Origin: Planctomycetia bacterium
GTDB taxonomy: Bacteria; Planctomycetota; Phycisphaerae; UBA1845; UTPLA1
Direction of reading: 5' to 3'
Length of the DNA stretch: 64,000 bases
NCBI GenBank assembly: GCA_015200345.1
Contig: CP054187.1
Span: forward strand, 3,813,393 to 3,877,392
The notes below the pieces were generated by a model. It made no database searches, was not told the DNA's origin, and saw only the letters and a program-made list of their open reading frames with translations. How positions within the stretch are numbered: the stretch's first letter is position 1; each line of letters opens with the position of its first letter. Both the position numbers and the translations under genes were made by a program. Positions 8,932 through 19,415 of this stretch are shown here, piece after piece.

Positions 8932-10196
8932 AGTTGATTTATATTCACGAGTATTTCGTGACCAACGAAGGCACGAGCGGAACGCGCAGCTACGACGTGA
9001 GCCGACACTTGGTCGAGATGGGCCATCAGGTGACGGTCATCACCGGCTTGCACGATCAGAGCGGCCTGCCGCCGATGCCGCGCTGGCGGCTGTTTCGTAC
9101 GCACGCGATCGACGGCATCAAAGTCGTCGTCTGCAACGCCTATTACAGCAACAAGCTGCGCGTCGTGGCGCGGCTTTGGTGCTGGGCCAAATTCGCCTTG
9201 TTGGCGCTGTGGGCTTGTCTTCGAGAGAAGCAGCCCGATCTCATCTTTGCCACGAGCACGCCGTTGACGGTGGGCATTCCCGGTCGGATTGGAGCTGCGC
9301 TGAAGCGCGTGCCATACGTGTTTGAAGTTCGCGATTTGTGGCCGGAGGATTTGCTCGATGCCGGGCGCATCAAACCGGGCCTGCAATACTGGCTCTGGGA
9401 GCGGCTGGAGAAGTTTTGTTACGCCAGGGCGAAGAAAATCCTGCTCGTCTCGCAGGGTTTTCACAATCGCCTGCTGGAGCGAGGCTTCGACCCGGCGCGG
9501 TTGCAGACGATACTGCTGGGCGCGGATGGCAGCCTCTTCGCGGAGGCGCAACCGGATCATGCATTCATGCAGCAGCAGGGCCTGGGCGGCAAGACGATAG
9601 CAATTTACACGGGGGCGCATGGCGATGCGAACGGATTGTTTCAATTGCTCGACGCGGCGGAGCGACTGAAGGATCGGCCCGACATCGCCATCGTGCTGAT
9701 GGGCGAGGGAAAGATGAAGGAGGCGCTTCGCACGGCAGCGCGCGAGCGGGGTCTGACGAATGTGTACCTGATGGACCCCGTGCCCAAGCATCGCCTGCCT
9801 GGCGTGCTGCGGGCGGCGCACGTCGGCTTGATGATCCTCAAACAGATCACGCGTCCGCGATGGGTGACGCCGAATAAGATATTCGACTACATGTTCGCGG
9901 GCCTTCCGAGCATCGTGAACTTCGCCGGTACGACGGCGGACATGATCGTGGCCGACGGCGCCGGCGTGGCAAGCAGGCCCGGCGATGCGGACGATCTGGC
10001 CGCAAAGATTCGCCATTGGGCCGATCACCCGGCCGAGCGCGAGGCCGTCGGCCGGCGCGCGCGGGAGATCGCCTTTGCCCGATACGACCGGCGCATGATC
10101 GCTCGACAGCTAGCAGAAGTTTTTGAGGACGCGGCGCGCAATGAAGAGCGTGCTTCCGCGGTTTTTTCAACTGGGGCGACGCCCAAACGACGCTGA
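8928..10196 (+). CDS. GT4 family glycosyltransferase, WbuB-like
   Basis: A 422-residue GT-B enzyme beginning MKLIYIHEYF, then GTSGTRSYDVSRHLVEMGH, the N-terminal pattern of WbuB-type glycosyltransferases used in O-antigen and capsule synthesis (amino-sugar transfer in characterised members). FEVRDLWPEDL and the C-terminal NKIFDYMFAGLPSIV block (about residues 310-325) are also typical. Its GTG start overlaps the TGA of the heparinase-like gene. The last 30 residues are basic. It probably extends the lipid-linked glycan; the exact sugar is not predictable. Confidence 0.88.
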   Translation: MKLIYIHEYFVTNEGTSGTRSYDVSRHLVEMGHQVTVITGLHDQSGLPPMPRWRLFRTHAIDGIKVVVCNAYYSNKLRVVARLWCWAKFALLALWACLREKQPDLIFATSTPLTVGIPGRIGAALKRVPYVFEVRDLWPEDLLDAGRIKPGLQYWLWERLEKFCYARAKKILLVSQGFHNRLLERGFDPARLQTILLGADGSLFAEAQPDHAFMQQQGLGGKTIAIYTGAHGDANGLFQLLDAAERLKDRPDIAIVLMGEGKMKEALRTAARERGLTNVYLMDPVPKHRLPGVLRAAHVGLMILKQITRPRWVTPNKIFDYMFAGLPSIVNFAGTTADMIVADGAGVASRPGDADDLAAKIRHWADHPAEREAVGRRAREIAFARYDRRMIARQLAEVFEDAARNEERASAVFSTGATPKRR

Positions 10197-10208
10197 ATCG
10201 ATCCGACC

Positions 10209-11276
10209 TTGGCAAATCGGTACTGGACAATTCGGCTTGCGGAGGCTGCGGAACTGGAATCCCTGCTCGCGCTCGTGCGCTCGCTGCCGGGCGAGCGTTA
10301 CCAAGGTGCGTCGAGTGAATACTGGCAATGGCGATACCTGAACGACGCCGGCTTCGCCGCGACCATCGTGGCGGCCGTACACGATGGGCAGTTGATCGGC
10401 GTGCAACCGGTGTCGTTCTTTGATTGGCAGTGGGGCGACGTGCGATTGACCGGCGCGATGTATACTGGGGTAGTAACGCATCCGGACCACCGGCGCAAGG
10501 GAGTCTTTCGCTCCCTGATCGACGCGTCGAACGACCTCGCGGCGCAGCGCGGGGCGCAGTTCTGCATGACGCTGCCGAACGATGCGTCGCTGCCGGGCTT
10601 CCTCAAGTTCGGCGACTGGAAGTATCCCGGCTGCATTCCCATGTGGATGAAGGTGCTCGATGGCGGCAAGCTGCTCGCCTCGAAGATCGGGCCTTTGGGG
10701 CGGCTCGTCGGCTGGATTCCCGATCTGTTGTTCTCCCGGCGCAGTCGGTCGAACGGCAGCGCAGCAATTGAGTTGGCGGCGACGGCGAGCGTTTCGACAG
10801 AGCTTGAGGCGGTGAGCGAGCGATTCGCCCGGCTCGCCGGCGGTTGCATGATTCGTCGGACCGCGGCCTACTGGAACTGGCGTCACTCGGGTCCGCTTTC
10901 GATGTATCGAACGCTGATCGCAGGAAAGAACGGTCGCCTCGTTGGCGCGATCTGCACGACCAGTCAGCCGCGAATGGGTGTGGAAATCGGATTGATCGTC
11001 GATGTCGTCGCGGAGGATTCGCAGGTGTTGCGGGCGTTGATTGCCGCCGCGGATACCGAATTCAGGCGACTGGGCTGCGCCATTGCGACGTGTCAATCAA
11101 CGAGCCTGATTTTGAACGATGCGCTGCGTGAAGAAGGGTATCGCCTTCCTCCTCGCGCGGTGATGCCCAAGCAGTTTCATTTTGTGTATCGGCCCACCGG
11201 GGTGCCGGGCCTCCCGCGCGAGCCCGCATCGATGAATGACTGGCACCTGACCTTTGGTGACTCGGACAATGTCTGA
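10209..11276 (+). CDS. GNAT family N-acetyltransferase
   Basis: A 355-residue acetyltransferase. The acetyl-CoA loop is visible as MYTGVVTHPDHRRKGVF (HRRKG near residues 94-98), followed by an N-terminal GNAT lobe, and a second weaker GNAT-like half (about 200-340) with IRRTAAYWNWRHSGP. This two-lobe length resembles the Eis/Acetyltransf_9 type. In polysaccharide clusters such enzymes usually acetylate an amino-sugar precursor (inference). The TTG at 10209 is the first usable start after the in-frame stop of the upstream gene at 10194-10196, but it has no good Shine-Dalgarno sequence, so the true start is uncertain. The 3' end overlaps the ATP-grasp gene. Confidence 0.8.
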   Translation: MANRYWTIRLAEAAELESLLALVRSLPGERYQGASSEYWQWRYLNDAGFAATIVAAVHDGQLIGVQPVSFFDWQWGDVRLTGAMYTGVVTHPDHRRKGVFRSLIDASNDLAAQRGAQFCMTLPNDASLPGFLKFGDWKYPGCIPMWMKVLDGGKLLASKIGPLGRLVGWIPDLLFSRRSRSNGSAAIELAATASVSTELEAVSERFARLAGGCMIRRTAAYWNWRHSGPLSMYRTLIAGKNGRLVGAICTTSQPRMGVEIGLIVDVVAEDSQVLRALIAAADTEFRRLGCAIATCQSTSLILNDALREEGYRLPPRAVMPKQFHFVYRPTGVPGLPREPASMNDWHLTFGDSDNV

Positions 11277-12534
11277 CGCTTCACAGCGCGATCCGCGATT
11301 GGTTCCACGGCACGTTGCGCCGGTAAGGCCCACCGTGTTCGTGATGGAATCGCAGACCAAGGCGTCTTTGCCGGTGATCGAGTCGATGGCGCGGGCCGGT
11401 GTGCGCGTGGCGTGCGGCAGCGAAAAGCGCTTCAACAGCGGATTCATGAGCCGGCGTTGCCGGGAGCGACACGTCTATCCATCGCCGCGCGATCGCAAGC
11501 GTGAGTTTCAGGAATGGCTGCTCGCGCTGTGTGAGCGGCGGCGGTTTGAAATGCTCTTCGCTGTGGGGCATTACGGCGCGCTGGCGGTTTGCGAGATTCA
11601 AGAGGAACTGCGGCGGTTCACGAAGTTATTGATCCCGCCGTTGTCGAACTTCCGCGAGGCGTACGAAAAAATCCCGACGATGAAGGCGGCGCAGCGCGCG
11701 GGTGTGCCCATCCCCGATTCGTGGTTTCCGGAGGACGAAGGCGGGATCGGGGCCGTGATCCCGCGCATTGAACGTTGGCCTGTTTTGGTGAAGCCGAGCG
11801 TCGGCGTTGGCGCGCGGGGGATCACCTGGTGTTACAACGCGGACGAACTGCGCGAGAACTACACGCGCATCAGCGCCGAGCAGGGCGTCTGCTACGTGCA
11901 GGATTTCGTTCCGCCCGGCGGCATGCAGTACAAGGTGGACATGCTCGTGGGCGACGAGCAACGTGTGCTCGCCGGCGTCGTCTATGGCAAGACGCGCATG
12001 TATCCGCCTGATGGCGGCAGCAGCGTGTTGAATTTCTCGGCGGATCGCCCGGACATCATCGAACTATCACGCCGCATGCTGATCGAGTTGAAGTGGACGG
12101 GATTCTGTGATTTCGATTTTGTCGACGACCCGCGCGATCGCGTCGCGAAGCTCATGGAGATCAACCCGCGCTTTCCCGAGAGCTTCAACATGGGCTGTTC
12201 AATCGGGATTGACTTCCCCGGAATGATGCTGCGACTGGCGCGCGGTGAAGCGGTCCAGCCCGTCACCGACTACCCGAAGAATCGATTCCTCCGATTTCTT
12301 CCAGGCGACTTGCTCTGGTTCCTGCGCGTCTCGAACAAGCAGCGCTTCTCCACGTGGCCGAGCTGGTTTCGATTCTTCGACCGTGATACGGCCTATCAAC
12401 TCATCCGCGCGAAGGATCCCGGCCCGATTCTGGGTTACGCGCTGGAGAATCTTGCCGCGCTGTTTGATCGTCGAACGCGTCGCGAGCGACTGCGCCTGCA
12501 AAGCGGCGCGCGTCGTCCTCTTGGCAATCCCTGA
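11269..12534 (+). CDS. ATP-grasp domain ligase
   Basis: A 421-residue ATP-grasp protein of the carbamoyl-phosphate-synthase-like superfamily. The N-terminal pre-ATP-grasp part reads VFVMESQTKASLPVIESMA. The central lobe has VLVKPSVGVGARGI (a phosphate-binding loop) and YVQDFVPPGGMQYKVDM, and the metal-binding strand is MEINPRFPESFNMG (E and N near residues 296-298). Such enzymes join a carboxylate to an amine with ATP, so it could attach an amino acid to a glycan or modify a precursor. ATG at 11269 lies inside the end of the previous gene and gives a normal length. It is the last gene of the cluster; a 527-base gap follows. Confidence 0.85.
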   Translation: MSDASQRDPRLVPRHVAPVRPTVFVMESQTKASLPVIESMARAGVRVACGSEKRFNSGFMSRRCRERHVYPSPRDRKREFQEWLLALCERRRFEMLFAVGHYGALAVCEIQEELRRFTKLLIPPLSNFREAYEKIPTMKAAQRAGVPIPDSWFPEDEGGIGAVIPRIERWPVLVKPSVGVGARGITWCYNADELRENYTRISAEQGVCYVQDFVPPGGMQYKVDMLVGDEQRVLAGVVYGKTRMYPPDGGSSVLNFSADRPDIIELSRRMLIELKWTGFCDFDFVDDPRDRVAKLMEINPRFPESFNMGCSIGIDFPGMMLRLARGEAVQPVTDYPKNRFLRFLPGDLLWFLRVSNKQRFSTWPSWFRFFDRDTAYQLIRAKDPGPILGYALENLAALFDRRTRRERLRLQSGARRPLGNP

Positions 12535-13061
12535 TTTGCTCCCTCCCTGGGCGATTCTGCCCGGCCGGCGCCTTCTCTCCGCGCCGAGGTTTCTTTCAAT
12601 CTGATCGTCAAGCTCGCAAGTCCTTGTGAGCGGCACTGCGCTGCGCCGTCGCCGGTGTTGCGCCTTGGCTTGCGCCGACTACCGCCGGCGGAGACCCATC
12701 CGCCAGCCGGTCCTGCGGAAGGTGCCGAAAACATGACTCTGGCGGCCTCTCGCTCCAACCACCGCAGACGTCAACACCCTCGGAATCGGTGCATATCAAT
12801 GGGTGATCGACTGGTTGCGCGAGTGACGCGCCGTCTTCCTCCCGGCAGGTTTGCGCTGCCATCTGGCGAATTCCGGAGCCTTGATCGACGCGCCTTCTCA
12901 ATTCCCCCCAAAACCGTCAGAATCCACCCTGACGAAGTGACGGATGGCCGAAGCCCGCGAAGGGCGCTTCGAGTCATTGCCATCCGGTGGCAAGACGGTC
13001 GAACGATTCGGCGATCCGCTGATCGCCGCCACAGGCGACCGATCGCGTCAGGAGTTCCTGC
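12535..13061. other. 527-base intergenic stretch, no gene recognised
   Basis: This separates the polysaccharide operon from moxR. Open frames here show no recognisable domain and overlap the moxR start. It probably holds the operon terminator region and the moxR promoter; neither could be defined by eye. The moxR ribosome site CAGGAG lies just before 13062. Confidence 0.4.
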
Positions 13062-14081
<1,020 letters not shown>

Positions 14082-14345
14082 GCTGTTTACCGAACGACCT
14101 GTTCTCCGGTCTGCTGAACGCCTCCATCTGGCTTGATAATTCCGCGGCGAGACGTCCACGTTTACTCGGAGCAGCTCACTCCTCCCACCGGGGTCGGCTG
14201 GTTGATCAGAAGTGCTTTAAATCAGTATCTTTTCAGGGGTTGTTGAAAGCTTGAGCCATTCGGTTAAACTTGTGCGAACAGGAAACGGGGGCGTGCGTAA
14301 GACTTTCGCCGTCGCATGTTCGGCCCCGGAAGAAGGCAGGAAGCC

Positions 14346-15446
14346 GTGGCATACAAGAGACGAGGACCAACCCTCTTTGAGGTGTTGAACAAGCGCAACG
14401 TGGGCGGCTTGCGATCGCCGGCGGTGCCCGTGCGCGGAGCCGGTCATCATAACGACGCGGCCGGTCATCGCAGGCAGGCGTCGGTCGGCCCATTGGGCGG
14501 GCTAACGGCCCCTGTGACCGGGGTGGCCCAGCCCATGACGGAGGAAGAAGCGGCAGCGGAATTGGCCGCAGCGCGACAGGCTGCGGAACAAGCCCGTCGT
14601 GAGGCGGAAGCGGCAGAACAAGCAAAGAAGGCACGGCACGAAGCGCGTCGCGCCGAGAAAGAAGAATTGCGTCGGGCCCGTCAGGCGGCGAAGGTCGCCC
14701 GTCTCGAAGCCAAGCGCATCGAAGCGGAACGTCGGGCGGCGAACCCGGCAGCGTATCCGTCTCGGCGGATTCCACTCACGACTTCGACCGCGTTGTTGTT
14801 CGCAGGTGTGGCGGTGGCGGTCGGCATGGTGGGATACTCGTTGGGGCGCGGGCGGGGCGATGGCAAGGCCGAACTGGCGACGGTCGCGGCGGTGACGGAC
14901 TCGGCGCCGAGCGCATCGCATCGTTCGCCGCTGGGCAAGAGCAAAGTGGCGTCACCGGAAGTTAAGACGGCTGTCGCACGAGAAGTGGCCGGCGGGCAGA
15001 ACGCGGACCTGGAGCACATGCTCCAATCGGCGGCTCCCAAGGGCGAGGCGGCCCAGGTAGCGTTGAACAAAGCGGTCGGCGTTGAACCGGCAAACGGGGC
15101 TTCGGCTGCTGCGGCGCTGCCGGAGAATTTGAATTACTTGCAGATTGAATCGTTTCGCGTGACGCGCGAGCGAGACAGCGAACAACTGGCCAGGGACGTG
15201 GCCGATGCAAGGGAGTTTCTGTTGCAGCGCGGGATTCGGACGTTCGCGCGGCGCAAGAGCAACGGGTTTGTGCTGTTTGCCGAACAGGGGTACCCGCCGA
15301 GCAAGGAGCACGCGGCGTCGCGCGAGGCGTTCCGCCGGAAAATCGAATCGTTGGGCCAGGAATATCGCAAACAGGGCGGGCCGTACCAGTTCAAGGGCTG
15401 CTTGTTCGTGAGCTACGGCGTGACGCAGTCCGGCGAGCCGATGTAA
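14346..15446 (+). CDS. Membrane-anchored coiled-coil protein with SPOR-like extracytoplasmic end, function unknown
   Basis: The 366-residue product has a cytoplasmic start AYKRRGPTLFEVL, an Ala/Glu/Lys/Arg-rich charged helix (about residues 66-132) likely to form a coiled coil, one membrane segment (about 145-165, TALLFAGVAVAVGMVGYSL), an Ala-rich linker, and a C-terminal domain (about 260-366) starting NLNYLQIESFRVTRERD. That end, about 100 residues with strand-helix-strand-helix character and Cys near the end, resembles SPOR-like domains. Proteins starting with PTLFEV are frequent in Phycisphaerae (recalled, not searched). GTG at 14346 with GGCAGGAA before it is preferred to ATG at 14316. 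It may belong with the following small basic protein. Confidence 0.65.
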   Translation: MAYKRRGPTLFEVLNKRNVGGLRSPAVPVRGAGHHNDAAGHRRQASVGPLGGLTAPVTGVAQPMTEEEAAAELAAARQAAEQARREAEAAEQAKKARHEARRAEKEELRRARQAAKVARLEAKRIEAERRAANPAAYPSRRIPLTTSTALLFAGVAVAVGMVGYSLGRGRGDGKAELATVAAVTDSAPSASHRSPLGKSKVASPEVKTAVAREVAGGQNADLEHMLQSAAPKGEAAQVALNKAVGVEPANGASAAAALPENLNYLQIESFRVTRERDSEQLARDVADAREFLLQRGIRTFARRKSNGFVLFAEQGYPPSKEHAASREAFRRKIESLGQEYRKQGGPYQFKGCLFVSYGVTQSGEPM

Positions 15447-15473
15447 GACAAGTATCGAGGAGTGTGTGACACC

Positions 15474-15752
15474 ATGAGCATGGATCGATCCCTCAAGAGC
15501 AAGGCGTCGCTGTCGCGTCATCGCAATGTGCTGACGCGGACCGAGCGCATCAAGGCGCTACAGGACTTGGACGAGTTCAAACCGGGCGAAAGTCGTCCGA
15601 TCGGCCTGCGCAAGGTCGCGCATCGCAAGGCAGCGGTTGCCGCCAAGGTCAAGAAGGCCAAGGACGAGACCGCGGGGGCTGCGGCCGGGGCTGCTGCGCC
15701 GGCTGCGGCAGCGCCGGCAAAGGATGCCAAGAAGGACGCAGGCAAGAAGTAA
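15474..15752 (+). CDS. Small basic protein of PVC-group type
   Basis: A 92-residue, strongly basic protein. The first 55 residues (SLKSKASLSRHRNVLTR, then ERIKALQDLDEFKPGES and GLRKVAHRK) match the small basic protein family conserved in Planctomycetes, Verrucomicrobia and Chlamydiae, which has no established function but is probably nucleic-acid or ribosome associated (inference). The last 35 residues are a low-complexity Ala/Lys/Pro tail that is absent from the shortest family members. CGAGGAG lies 11 bases before ATG 15474; GTG 15462 would add four residues. It sits between a coiled-coil membrane protein and an aminotransferase. Confidence 0.75.
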   Translation: MSMDRSLKSKASLSRHRNVLTRTERIKALQDLDEFKPGESRPIGLRKVAHRKAAVAAKVKKAKDETAGAAAGAAAPAAAAPAKDAKKDAGKK

Positions 15753-15758
15753 CGCGCG

Positions 15759-16877
15759 ATGGACTACAGCCGGCGACTGGCTGATCGAACGCGTCGAGTG
15801 GAATACTCCGGCATTCGCAAGTTCTTTGAGCTGGCGGGCCGGCTGAAGGATCCGTGCGACCTGTCGATCGGCATGCCGGACTACGACGCGCCCGAAGTGG
15901 TGAAAGAGGCTGCCATCGCGGCGATCCGCGCGGGAAAGAATCGTTACACGCCCAGCAGCGGCTTGCCGGAGCTGCGCGAGCGACTGATCGCCGAGATAAA
16001 GAAAACGTCCGGCGTCGAGGCCTCGGTGCTGATCACGTCCGGCGTATCGGGCGGGTTGACGCTGGCGCTGTTGGCCGTCACCGATCCGGGCGATGAGATC
16101 ATCTTTCTCGATCCGTACTTCGTTTCGTACGTCCACTTGGTAAACATGCTTGGCGGCCGGCCCATGCCGGTGTCGTCCTATCCGGACTTCGCCTTTCCCG
16201 TCGAGCGCGTTCGGGCGGCGATCTCGCCTCGCACCAAGGCCATTCTCATTAATTCGCCGGGCAATCCGACCGGTCGTGTCATGAGCCGTGCCGAGGTGCA
16301 GGCGGCTGCCGATCTGGCCCGGGCGCACGATCTTCTTCTCATTTCCGATGAGATCTACGACAAGCTGTGTTACGACGGCGAAAACGTCAGCCCGCTGGCC
16401 TTGGCGCCCGAACACACCGTGGTCCTGCGCGGCTTCGGCAAGACCTACGGCATGACCGGCTGGCGCATGGGCTACGCAGCCGGGCCGAAGGCAGTCATCG
16501 ACGAGATGACCAAGATGCATCAATATACGTATGTCTGCGCTCCGTCCATGGCCCAGGTGGCCACGCTGGCGGCGCTGGATACCGACGTGTCGCACCACCA
16601 GCGCGACTATGCGAAGAAACGTGATCTCGTCTGCTCGCTGCTGGAGCCGTGTTTTGAGATCGTCCGGCCGAGCGGGGGGTTTTATGTCTTCCCGCGCGTG
16701 CCGCGGCGATTCGCAAGCGGGACGGCCTTCGCGGAAGCGGCCGCCGCCGAGAACGTGCTGGTCATTCCCGGCGGCATTTTCTCGGCACAGGACACGCACT
16801 TTCGCATCAGCTATGCCACAACGGATGCGATGATCCAGCGCGGGTGCGACGTAATGTGTCGACTGGCGCGAGGATGA
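15759..16877 (+). CDS. PLP-dependent aminotransferase, class I/II (aspartate aminotransferase family)
   Basis: A 372-residue fold-type I aminotransferase. PLP contacts are visible: INSPGNPTGRVM, ISDEIYDKLCYD, and GFGKTYGMTGWRMGY with the Schiff-base Lys at 228. The C-terminal Arg that binds the substrate alpha-carboxylate is in FRISYATTD. It transfers an amino group between an amino acid and a 2-oxo acid; aspartate or an aromatic/branched substrate are all possible and cannot be chosen from sequence. It starts only 6 bases after the small basic protein gene, so the two may be co-transcribed. Confidence 0.92.
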   Translation: MDYSRRLADRTRRVEYSGIRKFFELAGRLKDPCDLSIGMPDYDAPEVVKEAAIAAIRAGKNRYTPSSGLPELRERLIAEIKKTSGVEASVLITSGVSGGLTLALLAVTDPGDEIIFLDPYFVSYVHLVNMLGGRPMPVSSYPDFAFPVERVRAAISPRTKAILINSPGNPTGRVMSRAEVQAAADLARAHDLLLISDEIYDKLCYDGENVSPLALAPEHTVVLRGFGKTYGMTGWRMGYAAGPKAVIDEMTKMHQYTYVCAPSMAQVATLAALDTDVSHHQRDYAKKRDLVCSLLEPCFEIVRPSGGFYVFPRVPRRFASGTAFAEAAAAENVLVIPGGIFSAQDTHFRISYATTDAMIQRGCDVMCRLARG

Positions 16878-16926
16878 TTCGGCCCGAATTGACCGTCGCG
16901 GAAGCGCGTCATACAGTCTGGTTAGC

Positions 16927-17898
16927 ATGATCTCGCATACACCGCCCGCCGCCGCACGAGATTGGCCCGCCCGAATCGTGTGTCTGATTCTGACTGCGTT
17001 CTGGGGGATCGCCTCCGGTTGCAGGGGCGTTGAAAAGCCATCGCCTGGTGATGACGGGTCGATGAGAGCCGAGGCGCGCCGAACGCCATCGACGGACGAT
17101 TCGCTTGCATTACGACGGCCGGACGAGGAACCTTCTGTTTTCAACCGGCGTCCGGAGCGGCGACTGGTGGAGTTCAAGGTCCATCGAATCTCTGCGCCGC
17201 GCGGCGTCTTCACAACGCAGGAGGCGATTTGGAAACTGGTCGCCGGCAAGCTGCCCAGTGCTGCCTCCACGATGCACCTGGCGGACAATGGATTCCGCGC
17301 CGCGGTCGGCCTTGAGGCGCACCGTCAGGCCCTGCTGGCGGAATTGCAGTCGCTTCCCGATTTGCGCATCGCGGTGGATCAGGTCGTCCCCGACGTTCAG
17401 CGAACCATTGAGCTGGAAATCGGAGCGTGCGGCGAGCACCAGGTCGTCTTCTATCTCGATCGCACCGGAGGGCTGCACGGCATGGATTTTGTGCAGGCCA
17501 AGGCGCGATTGCGACTGATGCTGGAATGGCGCTCGGTGAACCCCGACGAGCTGTGGTTGCGCCTGACTCCGGAATTGGAAGAGCCGCCCGGCCCGATGCG
17601 GTGGGAAATGACGCCCAGCGGGCCGCAGATGGCGCCGGAGCGCCGCTCACGCACGTTTGAAGAGCTTTCGTTCGACGCAGCCATTCCGCCGGGCGGATTT
17701 CTGCTTTTGGGGCCGACCCCGACCGTGTATGATCGACCCTTGCTGGCGAGGCCATTCTTCATTGAAGAATCGGCACAGGCTGGCGCGGAGGCAGCGGCCG
17801 AATCGCGGGAAAACATCTATGTGATCAGTCCGATTCTTCGGATCGTGACGCCCGAACCGCACGCGCCGGGCAGCGGAGCGACCGCACGGGGAGAGTGA
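16927..17898 (+). CDS. Predicted lipoprotein, function unknown
   Basis: A 323-residue protein with a lipoprotein signal: a hydrophobic stretch IVCLILTAFWGIASGC with the lipobox Cys at 32. The remainder has no family I recognise. It contains a conserved-looking segment LVEFKVHRISAPRGVF followed by an acidic/basic alternation, and PGGFLLLGPTPTVYDRP late in the chain, with an amyloid-like beta pattern that may be a secretin-accessory or assembly protein. The last codon overlaps the start of the histidine kinase (GTGA), so the two are probably expressed together and the lipoprotein could be a periplasmic sensor or a cargo protein (inference). Confidence 0.6.
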   Translation: MISHTPPAAARDWPARIVCLILTAFWGIASGCRGVEKPSPGDDGSMRAEARRTPSTDDSLALRRPDEEPSVFNRRPERRLVEFKVHRISAPRGVFTTQEAIWKLVAGKLPSAASTMHLADNGFRAAVGLEAHRQALLAELQSLPDLRIAVDQVVPDVQRTIELEIGACGEHQVVFYLDRTGGLHGMDFVQAKARLRLMLEWRSVNPDELWLRLTPELEEPPGPMRWEMTPSGPQMAPERRSRTFEELSFDAAIPPGGFLLLGPTPTVYDRPLLARPFFIEESAQAGAEAAAESRENIYVISPILRIVTPEPHAPGSGATARGE

Positions 17899-19004
17899 CC
17901 GACATGGAGGCGACGTCGGACCGCTACTTTGAATCAGCCTGCCGTAATTTGGCTTTTGTATTTATAACAGTCGATGACCAGCTGAACGTTCAGTTCTGGA
18001 ACGAAGCCGCCTCGCGCCAGTTTGATCGAACGGCCGAACAGATGCGGGGCCGGCCGATTTTGGAGATCCTGCCGGACGACCAGCGTGCGACGGTTCAGGA
18101 ATCGCTCTCTCGCGCGATCACGACGGGCGAAACGGCGGACATCGAAATCAAGCTGCCGGGGGTGGATCACACCGTTGCCCTGGTGATGATTGTTTCGCCC
18201 ATCGTGGACGAGCAGGGGCGTACAATCGGGGCGTCGCTGGGCATGCGTGACATCACGGAGCGCAAGCGCCTGTCCCAGGAGGTCGCGCGGACGCGGCGCA
18301 TGGCAGCGCTGGGCCGCGTCGCCGGCAACGTCGCGCATCACTTCAACAACATCTTCGGCGGCATCAGCATGAAGATCGACAGCGTTCTGGGGAGCAACAG
18401 TCCGCTGGAGATGCGGCGCGTGCTGCGCGGCTTGGCCGAGTCGATCGGTCAGGCGACCCGAATCACCAATCAATTGGCGGCGTTCGCCGAGTCGGAAAAC
18501 ACGACGTACGCGATGGTCGAGCTGAATCCTCTGCTCACGAAGTTCATCGAGGAGCTTCGTCGCCGGGCCAAGCCGCTGCGCATCGAGATCGTGACGAATA
18601 TTGACGACGTGGCATCGCAACCGTTCGAGACGACGCGCTTGATGCCGGTCCTGGAGAGCATTTCACAAAACGCGATCGACGCCATGCCGAGCGGCGGCAC
18701 CCTGACGATTGATATGAAACGACAGGGCGACGATGCCGCCATTGCCATCCGCGATACAGGCGTCGGAATGTCCAAGGAGACGTTGGAGCGTTTGTTTGAA
18801 CCGTTCTTTACGACCAAATCAGGCGAGGACGTCGGCAGCGGGAAGAAGATCGGCTTGGGCCTCGCAGCGGTTCACGGACTGATTTCAGAAATGGGAGGCA
18901 AGATTGAGATTCAAAGCAAAGAGGGGATGGGTACCACGGTCCATCTGCTGCTGCCCCTGAAAGGAACACCCGTCTCCGGAAGTGATATGAGCGGCGCGAA
19001 ATGA
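17895..19004 (+). CDS. PAS-domain sensor histidine kinase
   Basis: A 369-residue soluble histidine kinase. A PAS domain occupies about residues 10-125 (FVFITVDDQLNVQFWNEAA and a PAC-like GASLGMRDITERKRL). The phospho-acceptor helix is ALGRVAGNVAHHFNNIFGG with candidate His148/His149. The ATPase domain has SQNAIDAMPSGG (N box), DTGVGMS (G1), RLFEPFFTTK (F box) and IGLGLAAVHGLI (G2). No transmembrane segment or response regulator is seen, so it senses a cytoplasmic signal and its partner regulator is encoded elsewhere. ATG at 17904 is an alternative start three codons in. Confidence 0.9.
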   Translation: MTDMEATSDRYFESACRNLAFVFITVDDQLNVQFWNEAASRQFDRTAEQMRGRPILEILPDDQRATVQESLSRAITTGETADIEIKLPGVDHTVALVMIVSPIVDEQGRTIGASLGMRDITERKRLSQEVARTRRMAALGRVAGNVAHHFNNIFGGISMKIDSVLGSNSPLEMRRVLRGLAESIGQATRITNQLAAFAESENTTYAMVELNPLLTKFIEELRRRAKPLRIEIVTNIDDVASQPFETTRLMPVLESISQNAIDAMPSGGTLTIDMKRQGDDAAIAIRDTGVGMSKETLERLFEPFFTTKSGEDVGSGKKIGLGLAAVHGLISEMGGKIEIQSKEGMGTTVHLLLPLKGTPVSGSDMSGAK

Positions 19005-19415
19005 CGGCCTCGCCCGGCTTGTTTCGCAACCATTTGCAGGACAACGACTTGCGATAGATTGGTGGCGGGAAAGATTCTCGGCGGGTCTGGGTTGCGTTCA
19101 GGATTATCGGGATTATACTGATTGGTCTCTCCGCACCAGGGGCGGAACTAGCGCGGTCGGGAGCGGGACTGGTCGCGGCTTCTTGAATGGCCCCTGGCGT
19201 GGGAAGTCCCCACAGATGTTTCGGTTCGGGTAAAAGAATACTTTTGTCGATTATTGGCCGGGTCGATCGCCGACGTTTTCCCTGTTCCACGATCAAGGTT
19301 GTGGTGCGCGCCGCGCGCGGCGCCGCGCTGGCGGGAGCGGTTCGGCGTGCGATTGCGCGCTGAGTTACGACAGGTTCCGAGGCGTCGCCGATTCGGCGCG
19401 CCGGCACCAGGGTGC
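19005..19415. other. 411-base leader region before rpoB
   Basis: No gene is visible. It holds a plausible promoter (19092-19119) and then about 290 bases of leader up to the rpoB ATG. The usual upstream rplK-rplA-rplJ-rplL genes are absent, so rpoB appears to have its own promoter here. Confidence 0.5.
19092..19119 (+). promoter_or_regulatory. Candidate sigma-70 promoter for rpoB
   Basis: TTGCGT (19092-19097) and TATACT (19114-19119) are separated by 16 bases. The -10 box differs from consensus at one position. This is by eye only; the long GC-rich leader that follows was not resolved. Confidence 0.4.
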
